A DNA stretch of 21,162 nt from Botryllus schlosseri. Taxonomy: Eukaryota; Chordata; Ascidiacea; Stolidobranchia; Styelidae. Location: assembly GCA_000444245.1 (NCBI GenBank), contig ATSW01116769.1, positions 1 through 21,162 on the forward strand. The letters run 5' to 3'. Shown piece after piece: positions 1 through 13,191 of the stretch (position 1 is the stretch's first letter; every line of letters starts with the position of its first letter). Position numbers and translations under genes: made by a program. The notes below the pieces were generated by a model. It worked only from the letters and a program-made list of their open reading frames with translations, was not told the DNA's origin and did not search any database.

Positions 1-249
1 TGCCATAATTGTGTGAATACTTTCCAAAATACATGTTGCATGAGCCTACGGACAATTACCACCCGATATATTCGACGTTTATCGATATGGGAAGGTTAGA
101 ACCCTCAAAATAGTCGGTTCAACAGCAATAGTACAGATATTTTGTCAAAGAAGCTATATTTACCCTATATTTTCAATTGTCATTGTCAACCCAATATGGC
201 GTCTGAATTGAATATTCGTGACGTCATGGCATAAAAAATAAACAATAAA

Positions 250-288
250 AAACATGTTTTAAACAAGGGCCTTGTTTTATACATGTTT
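250..288. repeat. 39-bp near-palindrome
   Basis: Arms of 19 bp (250-268 and 270-288) around a central G pair at 17 of 19 positions. The arms read AAACATGTTTTAAACAAGG and CCTTGTTTTATACATGTTT. Confidence 0.8.
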
Positions 289-437
289 ATTTTAAATTGA
301 TTTTTGTTTTAAATGCAGCCCTAACTGCAAAGCGAGGAGTGACTTCGTTTGAGAAAGCGGAAAAGCGAAATTTCCCAGAAGGATAAGACTTGGTCAGTAA
401 TGAAGCACTTCTACTTTTTTGTGGTACTCGAATACTT

Positions 438-497
438 TTACCTAATTGTGATGTGTTACTTCTACGGTTACCTAATTGTGATGTGTTACTTCTACGG
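438..497. repeat. Perfect 30-bp tandem duplication
   Basis: Two identical 30-bp units at 438-467 and 468-497, each beginning TTACCTAATTGTGATG. They lie within hAT-like DNA in gene A intron 6. Confidence 0.95.
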
Positions 498-631
498 GGG
501 TAGTAGCGCTGTCTACATTGGTCGCCCATCGAGGATATTCAGTGGAGTTGAAAAAACGACGAAGGAGTTTAAGTATATCAGACTGAGTCAGTCGATGGAG
601 TACAGTATTGAAGCATCTTTGGCCCTCCTAC

Positions 632-3430
<2,799 letters not shown>

Positions 3431-3460
3431 CGTGAAGTGTTCTAAAATGTTTCACAAGTT
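3431..3460 (-). promoter_or_regulatory. Splice acceptor just upstream of the gene A start codon
   Basis: On the minus strand a CTAAC branch-point-like motif is followed by a short interval and TTTTAG, whose last G is 3442. This leaves an 11-nt leader (3431-3441) before the ATG. It could be the acceptor of a 5' UTR intron or a spliced-leader trans-splice site, as used by many tunicate genes. No TATA box was identified nearby. Confidence 0.5.
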
Positions 3461-3518
3461 AGGTTAAACCCAATTCAAGTTGATGTCCCGGTATCATTGT
3501 TCCATGATATCTCAAAAT

Positions 3519-3793
3519 CAGGAACCCCTGGGGATCTGCGTACTAATTTTCAGGGTCCATCAAAGGCCTATGTTGAAACTACAATTGTGAAACTAGTATG
3601 TCTTTATTTAGAACATATTTCCTTATGTTTGACTCGTGTTCTTGTTTTCTCTTCTTTACAGTGCTCACCGAAGGCCTCAATAGCCAAGCATATTTTTTTA
3701 GTAATCTGCTACCGAAATTTTGCGGTTAGGGGTTATATGCAGCCACCCAAAAAAATTCAGGTTTACGTACTACCAAAAGGTTAAGAACCTCTG
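3519..3793. mobile_element. hAT-like remnant
   Basis: The right end reads AAAAGGTTAAGAACCTCTG, a typical hAT terminus, and the left part begins CAGGAACCCCTGGGG. No matching 8-bp target duplication was found, so the left boundary is uncertain. It sits directly upstream of gene A. Confidence 0.5.
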
Positions 3794-4911
3794 CCCTAAA
3801 TGATTCCTCTGCCCGCATTCCACGTGGGATTTCAGAATCATTATCCCGCGCGGTTGATCGCGAGCTGCTTCGCAATATAATATAAATAACATGTATACTT
3901 ACTCTATAGTCGATGCACTAATGTAGATTCGTTGTGAAAGTCCTGGCATTATATCCACGGCGTGTTGAGAAAACGCCATATTTTTTTATACCAATTGGTG
4001 TTGCATAAGTCTTGATAACGACCTCCGGACCTGATCACGGATCATGAAATTCCAAACGCAAACATATTATGCAACAGAACCGATAGACGATAAGACTCGA
4101 CACTCGTCATTTGGAAGTCGTTTGCGATTGCGCATGATTTTTCTATCCTTTATTTGATAACGTTTTTAGAGGAATCAGTTCGTCTTTCAACTGTCCTTAT
4201 TTGTATTTCTTGTTTGTGCTAATTGTATTTGTACGATTTTAGTGATTTGATTGTTTGATTGCTGTTTTAAATTGTCTTTTTTCGCTTGTATAAATTGCCC
4301 TCGCTACCGTTGTCTCGTCCTCCATACCATAGAGCAACGGACGAGCGAGCACTATTGCGAATCTCACTTGCTTGTATTAACATCTTAGTATTTTCAAAGC
4401 AATTCCGAAGTTCACATTGTTTAATCTTCGATTTGGGTTGCTTGATTCTGTTGAAATACAAGACTGATACGCAAGGTTAGCGAGTCCAACAGCAGACTCA
4501 GCTGAGCTGACAGGATTCGACGCCTGCTAAATCGGCACTCATTGACATCGGAGTGTCGCGTCGAAACAAAATTGTGCAAAACAAAGCCAAAAATATTCCA
4601 CGGAATAGACTAATATCGATCACAAAAATATGAAACCGACATCAACGCTGTTCATTGAACAGCTATGCGGTCATTGTGTGGTCATGTGAGAAGATTAGTG
4701 CGTTGCTGCGGAACATGACGTCACCGTTATAGATGGGCAAAACGAATAACGAATCACGGATTCGAATCATGCATGACTAATCGGATTGACAGAAGTAATC
4801 ACATTGTAATCACACGGTATTTTAACATTGCACAAAGCTATTCGTTTAAGATATCCCAGCAACACTCTGAAGCGTCAGCTGATTTGTGCGAGGCGATCTC
4901 GGACTTGGCCT
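3794..4911. other. Intergenic DNA, no gene recognised
   Basis: AT-rich, without a protein I can recognise; open stretches near 4267-4480 overlap on both strands and look fortuitous. At about 4733-4790, GATGGGCAAAACGAATAACG followed by CGGATTCGAATC resembles the end of a hAT element, possibly the host into which the LINE at 4912 inserted. Confidence 0.4.
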
Positions 4912-6475
4912 ACATCATCATCATTGGTTTATTAGAAATTTTATTTCAATACACCACAAATGCGATACAATGAAATGATGTGAGGTGTCAAAGCGACTTG
5001 GAGTAGTCTATGGAATCAGACACCCACCTTGGCCTAGGCCAGGGGCGGGCAACTTCTCAATCCAGCGGGCCGGATACAGGAACATGAACATGAGGCGGGC
5101 CGGATCCCATTTTTTTTAAAATGATTTCAGGGTAACTCCCCCCGTAGAAACATGCCACAGATCCCCCCATCCTACCCTGCACTACCCTTTGTACATACAA
5201 TTCAGAGACGCAAACATTCCAGTAGTTGGGCGACCGATTCACGGGCGAGCCCAAATCGGTGATATGATCAGAGTATATCTGGCAGATAGTCGCGCGTAGC
5301 GCGAAAATTTTTTGCATAGATGAGTGAATTTGATCAATGATATTGGTGAATGTGTATGAGCAAGTGGTTTCTTCGCACACAGCACGTATAATTATAATTT
5401 TGAACATTGATCATGGCATAAGAATATAGATTAATGAGCTTATCGCAGATTATTCACTTCGGGTGGGTTCATTCTTATTAATTACTTTGTTGAAAACTCC
5501 TGCAACCCAACAGCCTCGGGCTATTCTAGTGTATTTATGATACTATGTATTCTCATATTCACGACATTCACGTAGAGACCACGCGCGTAGAAACCACGCG
5601 CAGAGCTCGATTTTTTTTAGTTTGAATCCATCTGCCCGAAAATATTTCACTATTTAAAAATATTACGAATATTCTCGAAAAATTTGGGAATGACATGGTT
5701 CCATTCGCCCCTGGCTACGTCAATGCGGTGAACATCAGTTGTATTGGAAGATCGCTTTGCCGTGAAAATGTTCATGCTTGAAAATGTTTGCGCCTATAAA
5801 TGCCTGTAGACGGCGACGCGTGCCTCATCATCACGTAAGACCGAAAACTGTCGGCGGGCCGCACAAAATCCCGTCGCGGGCCGTATGTTGCCCGCCCCTG
5901 GCCTAGGCGATGTAAAGAGGAGGCATGCACACTGAATGAAAAGTAAAGAAGATAGTATAGAAAAAAGCAAGCGACAAGAAATGAGGTGGCATGTCATGGA
6001 GGGCGAGATCGATAGGTCCGGTAATCTTGAGCATGGAGTATTCATTTAGTAGTAATTGCTTGTATTTCGACTTGAATGTGGACATGCTCGTCGACTGTCG
6101 GATGACCGGCGGGATACTGTTCCACTCATCAGGTCCGGCATATTTGATGGAGCGATTATATCTTTTCGGTCGATCATATGATATTTGGACGACGTGGACG
6201 CGCATGTGTTGTACTTGTGCGCTTTTGATTCCGAGGTAAAAAAGTCATTGAAATATTCGGGGCAACGACCGCAGGGGAACTGATACATAAACTTGGCGAT
6301 TTCTAGTTTCCACAGATCTTCTATGATTTGGACACCTAATCTCTTCAGCAGTGACATATGCTTTACAACTTCGAGACACACATAGGCTACTTTTATTCGA
6401 GAAGTACTCAAAGCGCTCATTCAGGAATCACGCTCATTCTTGTTAATACTGTTGTGAAGAGGCCATTTGTCCTGG
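4912..6475 (-). mobile_element. LINE 3' end (CR1/L2-like), 5' truncated, split by a hAT insertion
   Basis: On the minus strand, about 6420-5990 encodes the conserved region after the reverse transcriptase: LGVQIIEDLWKLEIAKFMYQ, then CPEYFNDFFTSESKAHKYNT, then IKYAGPDEWNSIPPVIRQST and STFKSKYKQLLL. The frame shifts once, between KYHM and the IKYAGP part, near an A-run at about 6165, so this copy is not functional. The 3' UTR is interrupted by the hAT element at 5040-5900. It resumes with AATAAA-like motifs and ends in an ATGATGATGATG tail (4912-4925), as many CR1/L2-type LINEs do. The 5' boundary is approximate. Confidence 0.8.
5040..5900. mobile_element. Non-autonomous hAT element, 861 bp, inside the LINE
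   Basis: Terminal inverted repeats are CAGGGGCGGGCAAC and GTTGCCCGCCCCTG. Perfect 8-bp target duplications GCCTAGGC lie at 5032-5039 and 5901-5908. Subterminal GCGGGCCGGAT and CGCGGGCCGTATG are typical of hAT elements. No transposase was recognised. Confidence 0.95.
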
Positions 6476-6784
6476 TCAAACTGGAAACGTCGAGGTGTTG
6501 ATGTCACTGCTTCTCCTCCACCCGACCTCTACCGGTACGAAATTCCTTCGAAAATTGAGTCGATGTGACAGTAATGATGAAGTATCAGTGTATTTTGTGA
6601 AAAAGCATGAAAATTGATTACCAGCCCAACGGTGGTCTGGAAGGATATCATCGACTTCCCAATCAGTGAAATAAACTAATTGACCGCAACCGTATGACTG
6701 TGGCGCTGTTGTATTACTATTAACAATCAACGATAAGGTTATATGATTTCGTAACATAATATAGAGCTACATGCCTCTCACTGA
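6476..6784. other. Intergenic DNA with an unexplained open stretch
   Basis: A minus-strand reading frame of about 93 codons (6476-6757) includes SYGCGQLVYFTDWEVDD. I recognise no family. It may be unannotated LINE or gene debris. Confidence 0.3.
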
Positions 6785-6792
6785 GTAATGAG

Positions 6793-7317
6793 TAGGGCTG
6801 GGCATAATGATTCGAGTACTCGAATCTGAATCGAGTATTAATTTTAATGATTCGAGTCGAGTAGTAAAAGACGATTTTTTCGAGTACTGAAATTATACGC
6901 TTATCTTCACTGAAAGTTAATTTATCAACGAGAATTATAGTTGCGATACTAATTTTCACTGTTGAGGCCTTTAAACCTTGGTTGACGGTATCGTAGCATA
7001 CGAAACATATAGTACAAAGCTACGAAGGTTACTGGACGTCGCACATTTTCAAAGTCACGATTATCCCACAATATTGTCACCAAGTGGAATGAAATCGGTA
7101 TGGTCCAAAAAATACCATAGTATCATTTATGAGATTGATAACAGGCATTATATTCTTTGTGGTGGCATAAACAGTACATATTTGAAGTGTGTGAAGTGTG
7201 ACGTATTACATTGTGTTGTGACATCATAATGGGTGATACTCGATACTCGACTCGACTCGAAGCATATTACGTGATTCAGAATCGAATCACCCAGGTACTC
7301 GATTTTGCCCAGCCCTA
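6793..7317. mobile_element. Non-autonomous hAT element, 525 bp
   Basis: Ends TAGGGCTGGGC and GCCCAGCCCTA are perfect inverted repeats, flanked by identical 8-bp duplications GTAATGAG at 6785-6792 and 7318-7325. Subterminal regions repeat ACTCGA / TCGAGT words. No transposase is encoded. A truncated right end of the same family lies at about 17535-17561. Confidence 0.95.
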
Positions 7318-7325
7318 GTAATGAG

Positions 7326-7711
7326 TATACATCGCTTTGAGTTTCGTCTTATTTCGTCTTATTTCGTCTCATTGCATACGATTAGCGAATCATTGGAACC
7401 CGATTGCAATTGCAACATGTCCCGATATCTATGAGAATGTGACAGCTGAGCGATAACCTAAATATGGAAGCACTAGCAATTTAACTATTCATAGAATATT
7501 ATATAACATTCGAACAAATACAAATACAATTCGAATTCACGGAAATAACAACCACGTGGTGCAACTAAAAACTCTCCCCGATGTCTCCATTATGTGTTTG
7601 GCGATGCTCATCACTCTATCGCTGTAAGCTGTCGGCATTCTGCATGAACTGGGGTCTTCAATATCACCCCAAACTTCTTCCGGTCGAAATGTATTAAATG
7701 CACTGGCGTTC
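7326..7711. other. Intergenic DNA with an exon-like stretch on the minus strand
   Basis: On the minus strand, a CGCCAG acceptor-like site near 7711 is followed by an open frame to a TGA at 7537-7539. It includes NTFRPEEVWGDIEDPSS and SDRVMSIAKHIMETSG. No family was recognised and no start codon precedes it, so it is recorded only as possible gene or element debris. Confidence 0.25.
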
Positions 7712-7719
7712 TACTAGAT

Positions 7720-9828
7720 CAGTGGTTCTCAACCATTACACTCACAGCAATCTGTAAGCCTTCTTGGAACCCCCAATTTTGGTTGTGTCCGCATACAAGC
7801 AAAAATCTACCACAATATGCATCTAATGCATTACTATAGATTACTAGCACACAAATTGAACGGTGCGTCAACAGAATGTTGAAAAACCAAAACCAATAAA
7901 ATACGATTTTCATACCAATCGAAAACATTATAATGAATATTTATTCCAAATCAGTGTGACTTATTCTGTTATTCCCTTTCTGACACCAGTTCAGAAATGC
8001 GATACTTCACCTTTGAAAGTATGTATTTGTTTTGTAGAAACGCAACAATGTGATAACAATTGCTTTCATTACCAAATAAGCTTATAAATATTGGAGATAT
8101 AATCAGAGCTTGTCTGTAACGAAGTACTTCTACTTTCTTAAAGTACTTAGATAGTTTTGCGCTACTTGCGGTACTTACTAAAGTAATCCAAATTCCCGCT
8201 ACTTCTACTTTTACTTCGTAATATTTTGTGATATACTCACTTACTTTTCGCTATTTTCAGATTGTCAAGTACAAGGAGTTCAATCAGAAAGATAGTCTGA
8301 CGAATTTCGGAACTGTTTTCACGGAGTACCAACATTTAATTTTCATAAAAGTCAAGTAAAGCCCAAAATTTTCGTCGCGCTCATAGAAAATCACAGTAAA
8401 TATGGCACGTCAAAAAGTTTGAAACTACCCTTTCGCGATCTAGAAATTACCTGACATATCTGTCACGGTGGATATTATTTTCTTTATGGCTCACTCGCCA
8501 CTTGGACTGCTTTGGAGCACACGTGCACTCATTTCGTGAGCGACGTGGTGAAAGTAGCCAGCTTTGTTTTGTTGTTGTTGGTCTGTTCATTTATTGTTTA
8601 TTTACTGGAGTATTTGGTCTTACCAGAATATTACCAGCAATTTTTCAAAGTATTTTAATAAGATATTCGTCCATTTGGAGTTCTTGTTTCGTACCAGTTG
8701 AGAGAGGAGATCCAGAGTCAGCCTATACTCCAATCACATTCTTCATAAGTCTCTACTTGGAGACGACAATATCATAATCTAGATGCCCATGGCGTGTCCT
8801 AATTTGGAAGAGTGGACTCCGACTTTTTGTTAGCGTTAGACCTGTTTTAGAAGACCCCGTTTAAAGTTTCCGAACAAAAGACATGAATATATTTTCCGAT
8901 TTTTAGAAGTAGTATTTGCATTTCTGTTTCAATTCCCTGTATTATGCTTCGAGTTCTAATTAACTCAGTCTTTTGTCTGGAGAACATACATGTTGAAGTA
9001 TAAAAGTATCAAAGTAAGTGTAGTGATGCCTCTTTTCCGAAGATAAAGCTACACTATATGGCATTTTTACGATCAGCCATGTTCTTATTAACGTATATTA
9101 ATCGCGCAAAGTGTCAACACCGTATCTGATACAACTTCTCCAAATTTCTCTTCGACTAAACTACGGGTCTTATAATATGGGGGAGGGCGCCATGATATTT
9201 CTAAAACAAGGTGTTCGAGTAAACAAAGGATTAGTATCGCATTTCCGTATTAATACTATCACTTGCATCCCGTGATGCGGACGAATGCTTATTCTGTCGA
9301 AAATCGATACCTCCTGGGATGCATCAATGTGAATCAAGATCTCTGCATGCACCTTCCGCAAAGCTCAATTTGCAGCTTTTGACAGTCCACGCGAACGAAT
9401 TACGATCGTTTTCACAACTACTTACTTACTTGAGTAGATTTAAAGTCAGCCAATTCTACTTCTACCCCAAGAAGTATGAGGTTGCTTTTAAAAGTACTAC
9501 TTCTACTCGTACTTGAGTAAATTTTGCATCGCTACTTCTACTTCTACTTGAGTAGCTCTCTTGACCACTTTGACCACCTCTGGATACAATTTGCATTTCA
9601 GAAAAACGTAGTTTCGAATTCGAACCCCAACCTCTCCTATGTACTCCACTTCATATCAGCTACAATCACAAAAGTCACAATTCGACCACTGATCGGGAAT
9701 GATTACCTGCAACTAACCATGGTCAAGACGGATGTGTCATCAGAAATCATATGTATGAATTGTGTGTGTATGTTGACCACCAGGGAACCCTTGAACCTTG
9801 CTGAGGGAACACCGATTGAGTACCACTG
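7720..9828. mobile_element. hAT element (CAGTGGTTCTCAA type), split by another hAT
   Basis: The left terminus CAGTGGTTCTCAACC and right terminus TTGAGTACCACTG match as inverted repeats with one change over 13 bp. Flanks TACTAGAT and TACTACTA agree at only 5 of 8 positions, so the copy is old. Its interior is interrupted by the element at 8104-9582; without it the element is about 630 bp. The left half matches the repeat at 13879-14200. Confidence 0.75.
8104..9582. mobile_element. hAT element (ACTTCTACTT type), 1479 bp, nested
   Basis: It starts CAGAGCTTGTCTG and ends TTGACCACTTTGACCACCTCTG. Flanking 8-mers GATATAAT (8096-8103) and GATACAAT (9583-9590) agree at 7 of 8 positions. Both subterminal regions are rich in ACTTCTACTTGAGTA words. 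No transposase was recognised. Relatives occur at about 14631, 20498 and 17814. Confidence 0.85.
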
Positions 9829-10100
9829 TACTACTATAGCGTGCTCTGTCGTGGGCGCGCGTTCTTCATGGTCCGCGTCTCGGTGTAGATAACTATTTTT
9901 AAAAGTATCATGATTGTCAACGAAATGATGACATGAGATTTCTCAAACGTCTTATCGTTGGATGACCCGACTTCACTACATACAAACGTCTGAAGGTTAA
10001 TATGTGTCTCCCCGAAATTCGAAAATAATGCCTCCTATTATGTATAGGCTAATAATACCTGCGAGAGGAATATATAAGTCCTGAAAATATCATACTAATA

Positions 10101-11332
10101 CAGGGGTTCTCAGCCCTTTCTTGGCTGTGGCCCATTTTCCGGTTTAAAAATGTGCTGGGGCCCACCCTATATCTTAGAGTCATAATCCTGTTTAAATGCA
10201 TGGTCATGGACAGCGCCGATATGCCTATTTCTCTAAAATATGCGCATTTTTCTCTAACTGATGATATTCAAATCTCGATATCCCGGGATATGAAATCGCG
10301 CGAAGCGCGAAAAAAAATTTGACATTTAGTAAAATATCCTCCAACAAACGACCAACGAAATAATCTTAGGGCCCTTTGGAGATACCCCAATTGGGGGTGT
10401 AGGTACGGCAGTTACGACCCTGTTAGATCATGAGCTAAAACTCCCAAGTAGATTATCTTCGTCCGCTGCTCCGTTCGCGTCGCGAAACACAACGATCAGA
10501 TCCCCGAACTGTGTGATTGGGACTTCAGCGCTACGATTGTGGGGAATATTATAATCACTCTGGGCCAGCATCGAACAATTCATTGGTGAATGGGGTACTA
10601 CAGGGAAGGGAAGAAAGATTTTTCGATATGCATGATGTAGGCTACTTTGTATGTCTTGTACCAAAACAACTGAAGTTGCGATGTCAGAATGTTCAATCCA
10701 ATGATACAATCAATTCATGTGACTTTTTCATTATGTACAATGATTTCCAGGCCGGACATTTTACACCGACTTCAAAGATTGATGCGCTCAGATAAATCCC
10801 CAATCCATTAAGATTTGTTGCGGTGGTACAGTATACCTTCGCAAGAAGTTACTAATAATTTGCAATTATGGCTATTTTTAGCTGACAATAATACGGCCTG
10901 CCGAAGTACAGTAAATCTGCACATCAATTGCACTTCATTGCGAGTTGATTGCATACCCCTTTCAACGGCATATGACATATGATTCTGCCGGAGTACTTGG
11001 TTCCTTCAGCATTGTCTTCCAGTTATTATACGCTTGAAATTATTTTTGTTGCTGTTAGCCGTAGGTTGGGAGAAACGATGGCTTTTTCTACTGGCTAACG
11101 TTTTGGATTTGTACATGCTGACTTCATACGCGCCACTACGTCTGATCAGAGTCGGATGAAAAGCTTTATGTAGCCTACGTATAATTAGAGAATACGAATA
11201 TATTTTTAGCGAATAACATACGAAATAACTTAACTTACATTAATTCTGAAATTTCCTAAATAGCTCTGTGGCCCACCTCAAAATGCTCTGTGGCCCACCA
11301 GTGGGCCATGGCCCACCCTTTGAGAACCCCTG
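10101..11332. mobile_element. Non-autonomous hAT element, 1232 bp
   Basis: Ends CAGGGGTTCTC and GAGAACCCCTG are inverted repeats, flanked by perfect 8-bp duplications TACTAATA (10093-10100 and 11333-11340). Subterminal GTGGCCCA / TGGGCCA motifs are present on both sides. It carries an exon-like minus-strand stretch at 10428-10559 and no recognisable transposase. Confidence 0.95.
10428..10559 (-). other. Exon-like open stretch inside the hAT element
   Basis: A CCCAG acceptor-like site is followed by 44 codons ending in TGA. The peptide begins SDYNIPHNRSAEVPITQFGD, continues LIVVFRDANGAADEDNLLGS, and is locally more GC-rich than its surroundings. I do not recognise the protein. It may be a last exon captured from a host gene, or chance. 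Confidence 0.3.
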
Positions 11333-11340
11333 TACTAATA

Positions 11341-11767
11341 CATTGCATACCTATATTTTATCTGCTGGAAAATAGACTTCCTCTTCGTGGTCTCCATTTT
11401 AATGTGGAAAGTATGATATTTGCGAATTATATGAACGTCGCTTTAACGAGGCTATTTCAATGGCGTTTACTAACTTCCAGCTCATCAGCGTGATACATAT
11501 TTTTCATGAATGTGTGATGTCATTATCCAAACTCGATCACAGGCCCGCGATAAGATCAAAACGCGTGAAAAAAGCATCACTCTTCTTGAAGGCATGACTG
11601 GAACCCAATGCTTAGTCATGGCGAAGTGAATAAATCAGCCAGCGTAGATTATTGCGTATCATATTCGTTTTTTTTTAATTTTCGTTCTTCATTCATTTGC
11701 ATAACGAAGTTCTGTACCCCCAAGAGTCTCATGAAATACTATTAATTTTAAATGACGGCGAATTTTG
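11341..11767. other. Intergenic DNA between two hAT elements
   Basis: No gene, repeat end or RNA was recognised in this 427-bp stretch. Confidence 0.6.
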
Positions 11768-11775
11768 GTAGTTTG

Positions 11776-12759
11776 TAGGGATGGTGTGAACCTCAGAAAA
11801 GTTCAGGTTCGTGTGAACGCGAACCTTTTTGAAAGGTACTGTGTGAACGCGAACGTGAACCTCATGACGTCACATGACGTCATATTGCTAATTCCAACCC
11901 TATCTTTCAATGGAGTGATGGCCTATATATTAATGTACACGATACCTAGAGACGACTCAGGCCACATAATGCCACAACGCTGAAGTACATATTGGGTTTT
12001 AAACGTCNCTTAATGTATCTACCNCGGTAATCAAAAGATATAATAATCCCGTAAATTCAATACATTCCGTCGCTTTGCCGACNATTTCGACGAGGACTTA
12101 TCAGGAAATATAAGCTTGCGCCTTNACGGTCTTGGCCAGACNGGACNATGTATTCTGTGGCTGTGTATTGCTACATTGATATTGAGCAGAGTGTGNAACG
12201 GGTTTCTATACTCGCNACCGATANCACANACAACAACAAGTTATACAGCAGTAGCNANCACCTTAATCGCACGGATTTGGTTTTANTGATACAGTAAAGA
12301 TATGAAGTCAAGATTGACCCCGTANGCCNGCTNGATTTTTTACATCAGAAAACGATATCAATGTCATTGATTGGTTGAATAAGCATCATTCGCTGACTAC
12401 GTATNTCGCTCGTGATGTATGATTACNGGTCAAGCTCACACACNGCAAAGAGTCNCTAAATATTCACAAACGGAAAGCTGGATTCACAAACGGAAAGCTG
12501 GATATTTCGAGAAAATTTTTGTAACAAAACAAATAAAACTATTAAAATTGTCAAGGTGCATGCTCGTTTAGTGTTGATTTTTTTAATGCTACCAGCGCCA
12601 TGCATAGAGTGGCCCGCTGTTGAAATGCAATAAATTTGAACCAAAGATCTTATATTGAAGTGAAAATTGCAATTATCCAAAAAGGTTCACGCGAACCTCT
12701 AAATTTCCGAGGTTCACGCACAGAACGTGAACGTGAACCCCACGTTCACACCATCCCTA
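11776..12759. mobile_element. Non-autonomous hAT element, 984 bp
   Basis: Ends TAGGGATGGTGTGAAC and GTTCACACCATCCCTA are perfect 16-bp inverted repeats, flanked by perfect 8-bp duplications GTAGTTTG (11768-11775 and 12760-12767). Subterminal GTGAACGCGAAC / GTTCACGCGAAC words repeat. Scattered single N bases lie between about 12008 and 12455. A 20-bp unit, ATTCACAAACGGAAAGCTGG, is duplicated in tandem at about 12462-12501. Confidence 0.95.
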
Positions 12760-12990
12760 GTAGTTTGGTCAAATTTGGATGTAGCGTTTTTCGGCAACCT
12801 AACGATTTAATCACTAAATCCGTGAAATTTCAGTAAATAAGTTATTTTTAAACAGCCCCTCGATACATCGATGATTTTGCGTATCCTACTAGCAGATCAT
12901 CTAAAATAGATCTTCATTTGTCCTTGGATAGGCTGCCTGATGTGCTTTCGGCAAACACCCGTAGAGGGCATAGCTTCCGTATTGCATAAA

Positions 12991-12996
12991 TTTATT
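12991..12996 (-). terminator. Poly(A) signal of gene B
   Basis: AATAAA on the minus strand, 70 nt after the stop codon, implying a short 3' UTR. Confidence 0.75.
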
Positions 12997-13065
12997 CGAA
13001 AATCCCATGTGTCAGTCACAATATTTTATAAGATTATATCCCAGATACAGAATGCATGATTAAAT

Positions 13066-13191
13066 TCATCCTTGCACTTGATGATAGCACCAGGGTACTC
13101 CGTTTGTGTTCGACTCTGCCCAACAACAGCCATCCAACTCACATTGCTGTTGGTCGACTCCCATGTAACCACAATCGGTCTTGTCTGCATC
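13066..13191 (-). CDS. AMY: Gene B exon 14: canonical trefoil module 3 and stop
   Basis: 126 nt from a TCTTAG acceptor to TGA at 13066-13068. It encodes [20 protein letters not shown], then [20 protein letters not shown] and a final G. With C639 from exon 13 this gives the six-cysteine trefoil signature with the CC pair intact. The acceptor was chosen because it alone keeps the frame. Confidence 0.93.
   Translation of the reverse strand, partial: DADKTDCGYMGVDQQQCELDGCCWAESNTNGVPWCYHQVQG

Larger units (their letters stand above)
1..631 (-). other. Gene A intron 6, left part lies outside the window
   Basis: No coding sequence was recognised. It contains a 39-bp near-palindrome at 250-288, a hAT-like stretch with ACTTCTACTT motifs at about 395-500, and a 30-bp direct duplication at 438-497. 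Confidence 0.6.

Noticed and set aside
4267-4480. Overlapping short open frames on both strands
   Set aside because: No recognisable protein, no splice context, and mutual overlap; most likely chance.
6476-6757. 93-codon minus-strand frame as a gene
   Set aside because: No recognised family, start context or splice partner; kept only as an unexplained stretch.
9524-9892. 122-codon plus-strand frame
   Set aside because: It runs across the end of the 8104-9582 hAT and the right part of the outer hAT, so it is repeat DNA without recognisable protein similarity.
13182-13191. Alternative acceptor GCAG|ACAAG for gene B exon 14
   Set aside because: It would put the trefoil codons out of frame with the phase-0 end of exon 13; the TCTTAG acceptor keeps the frame.
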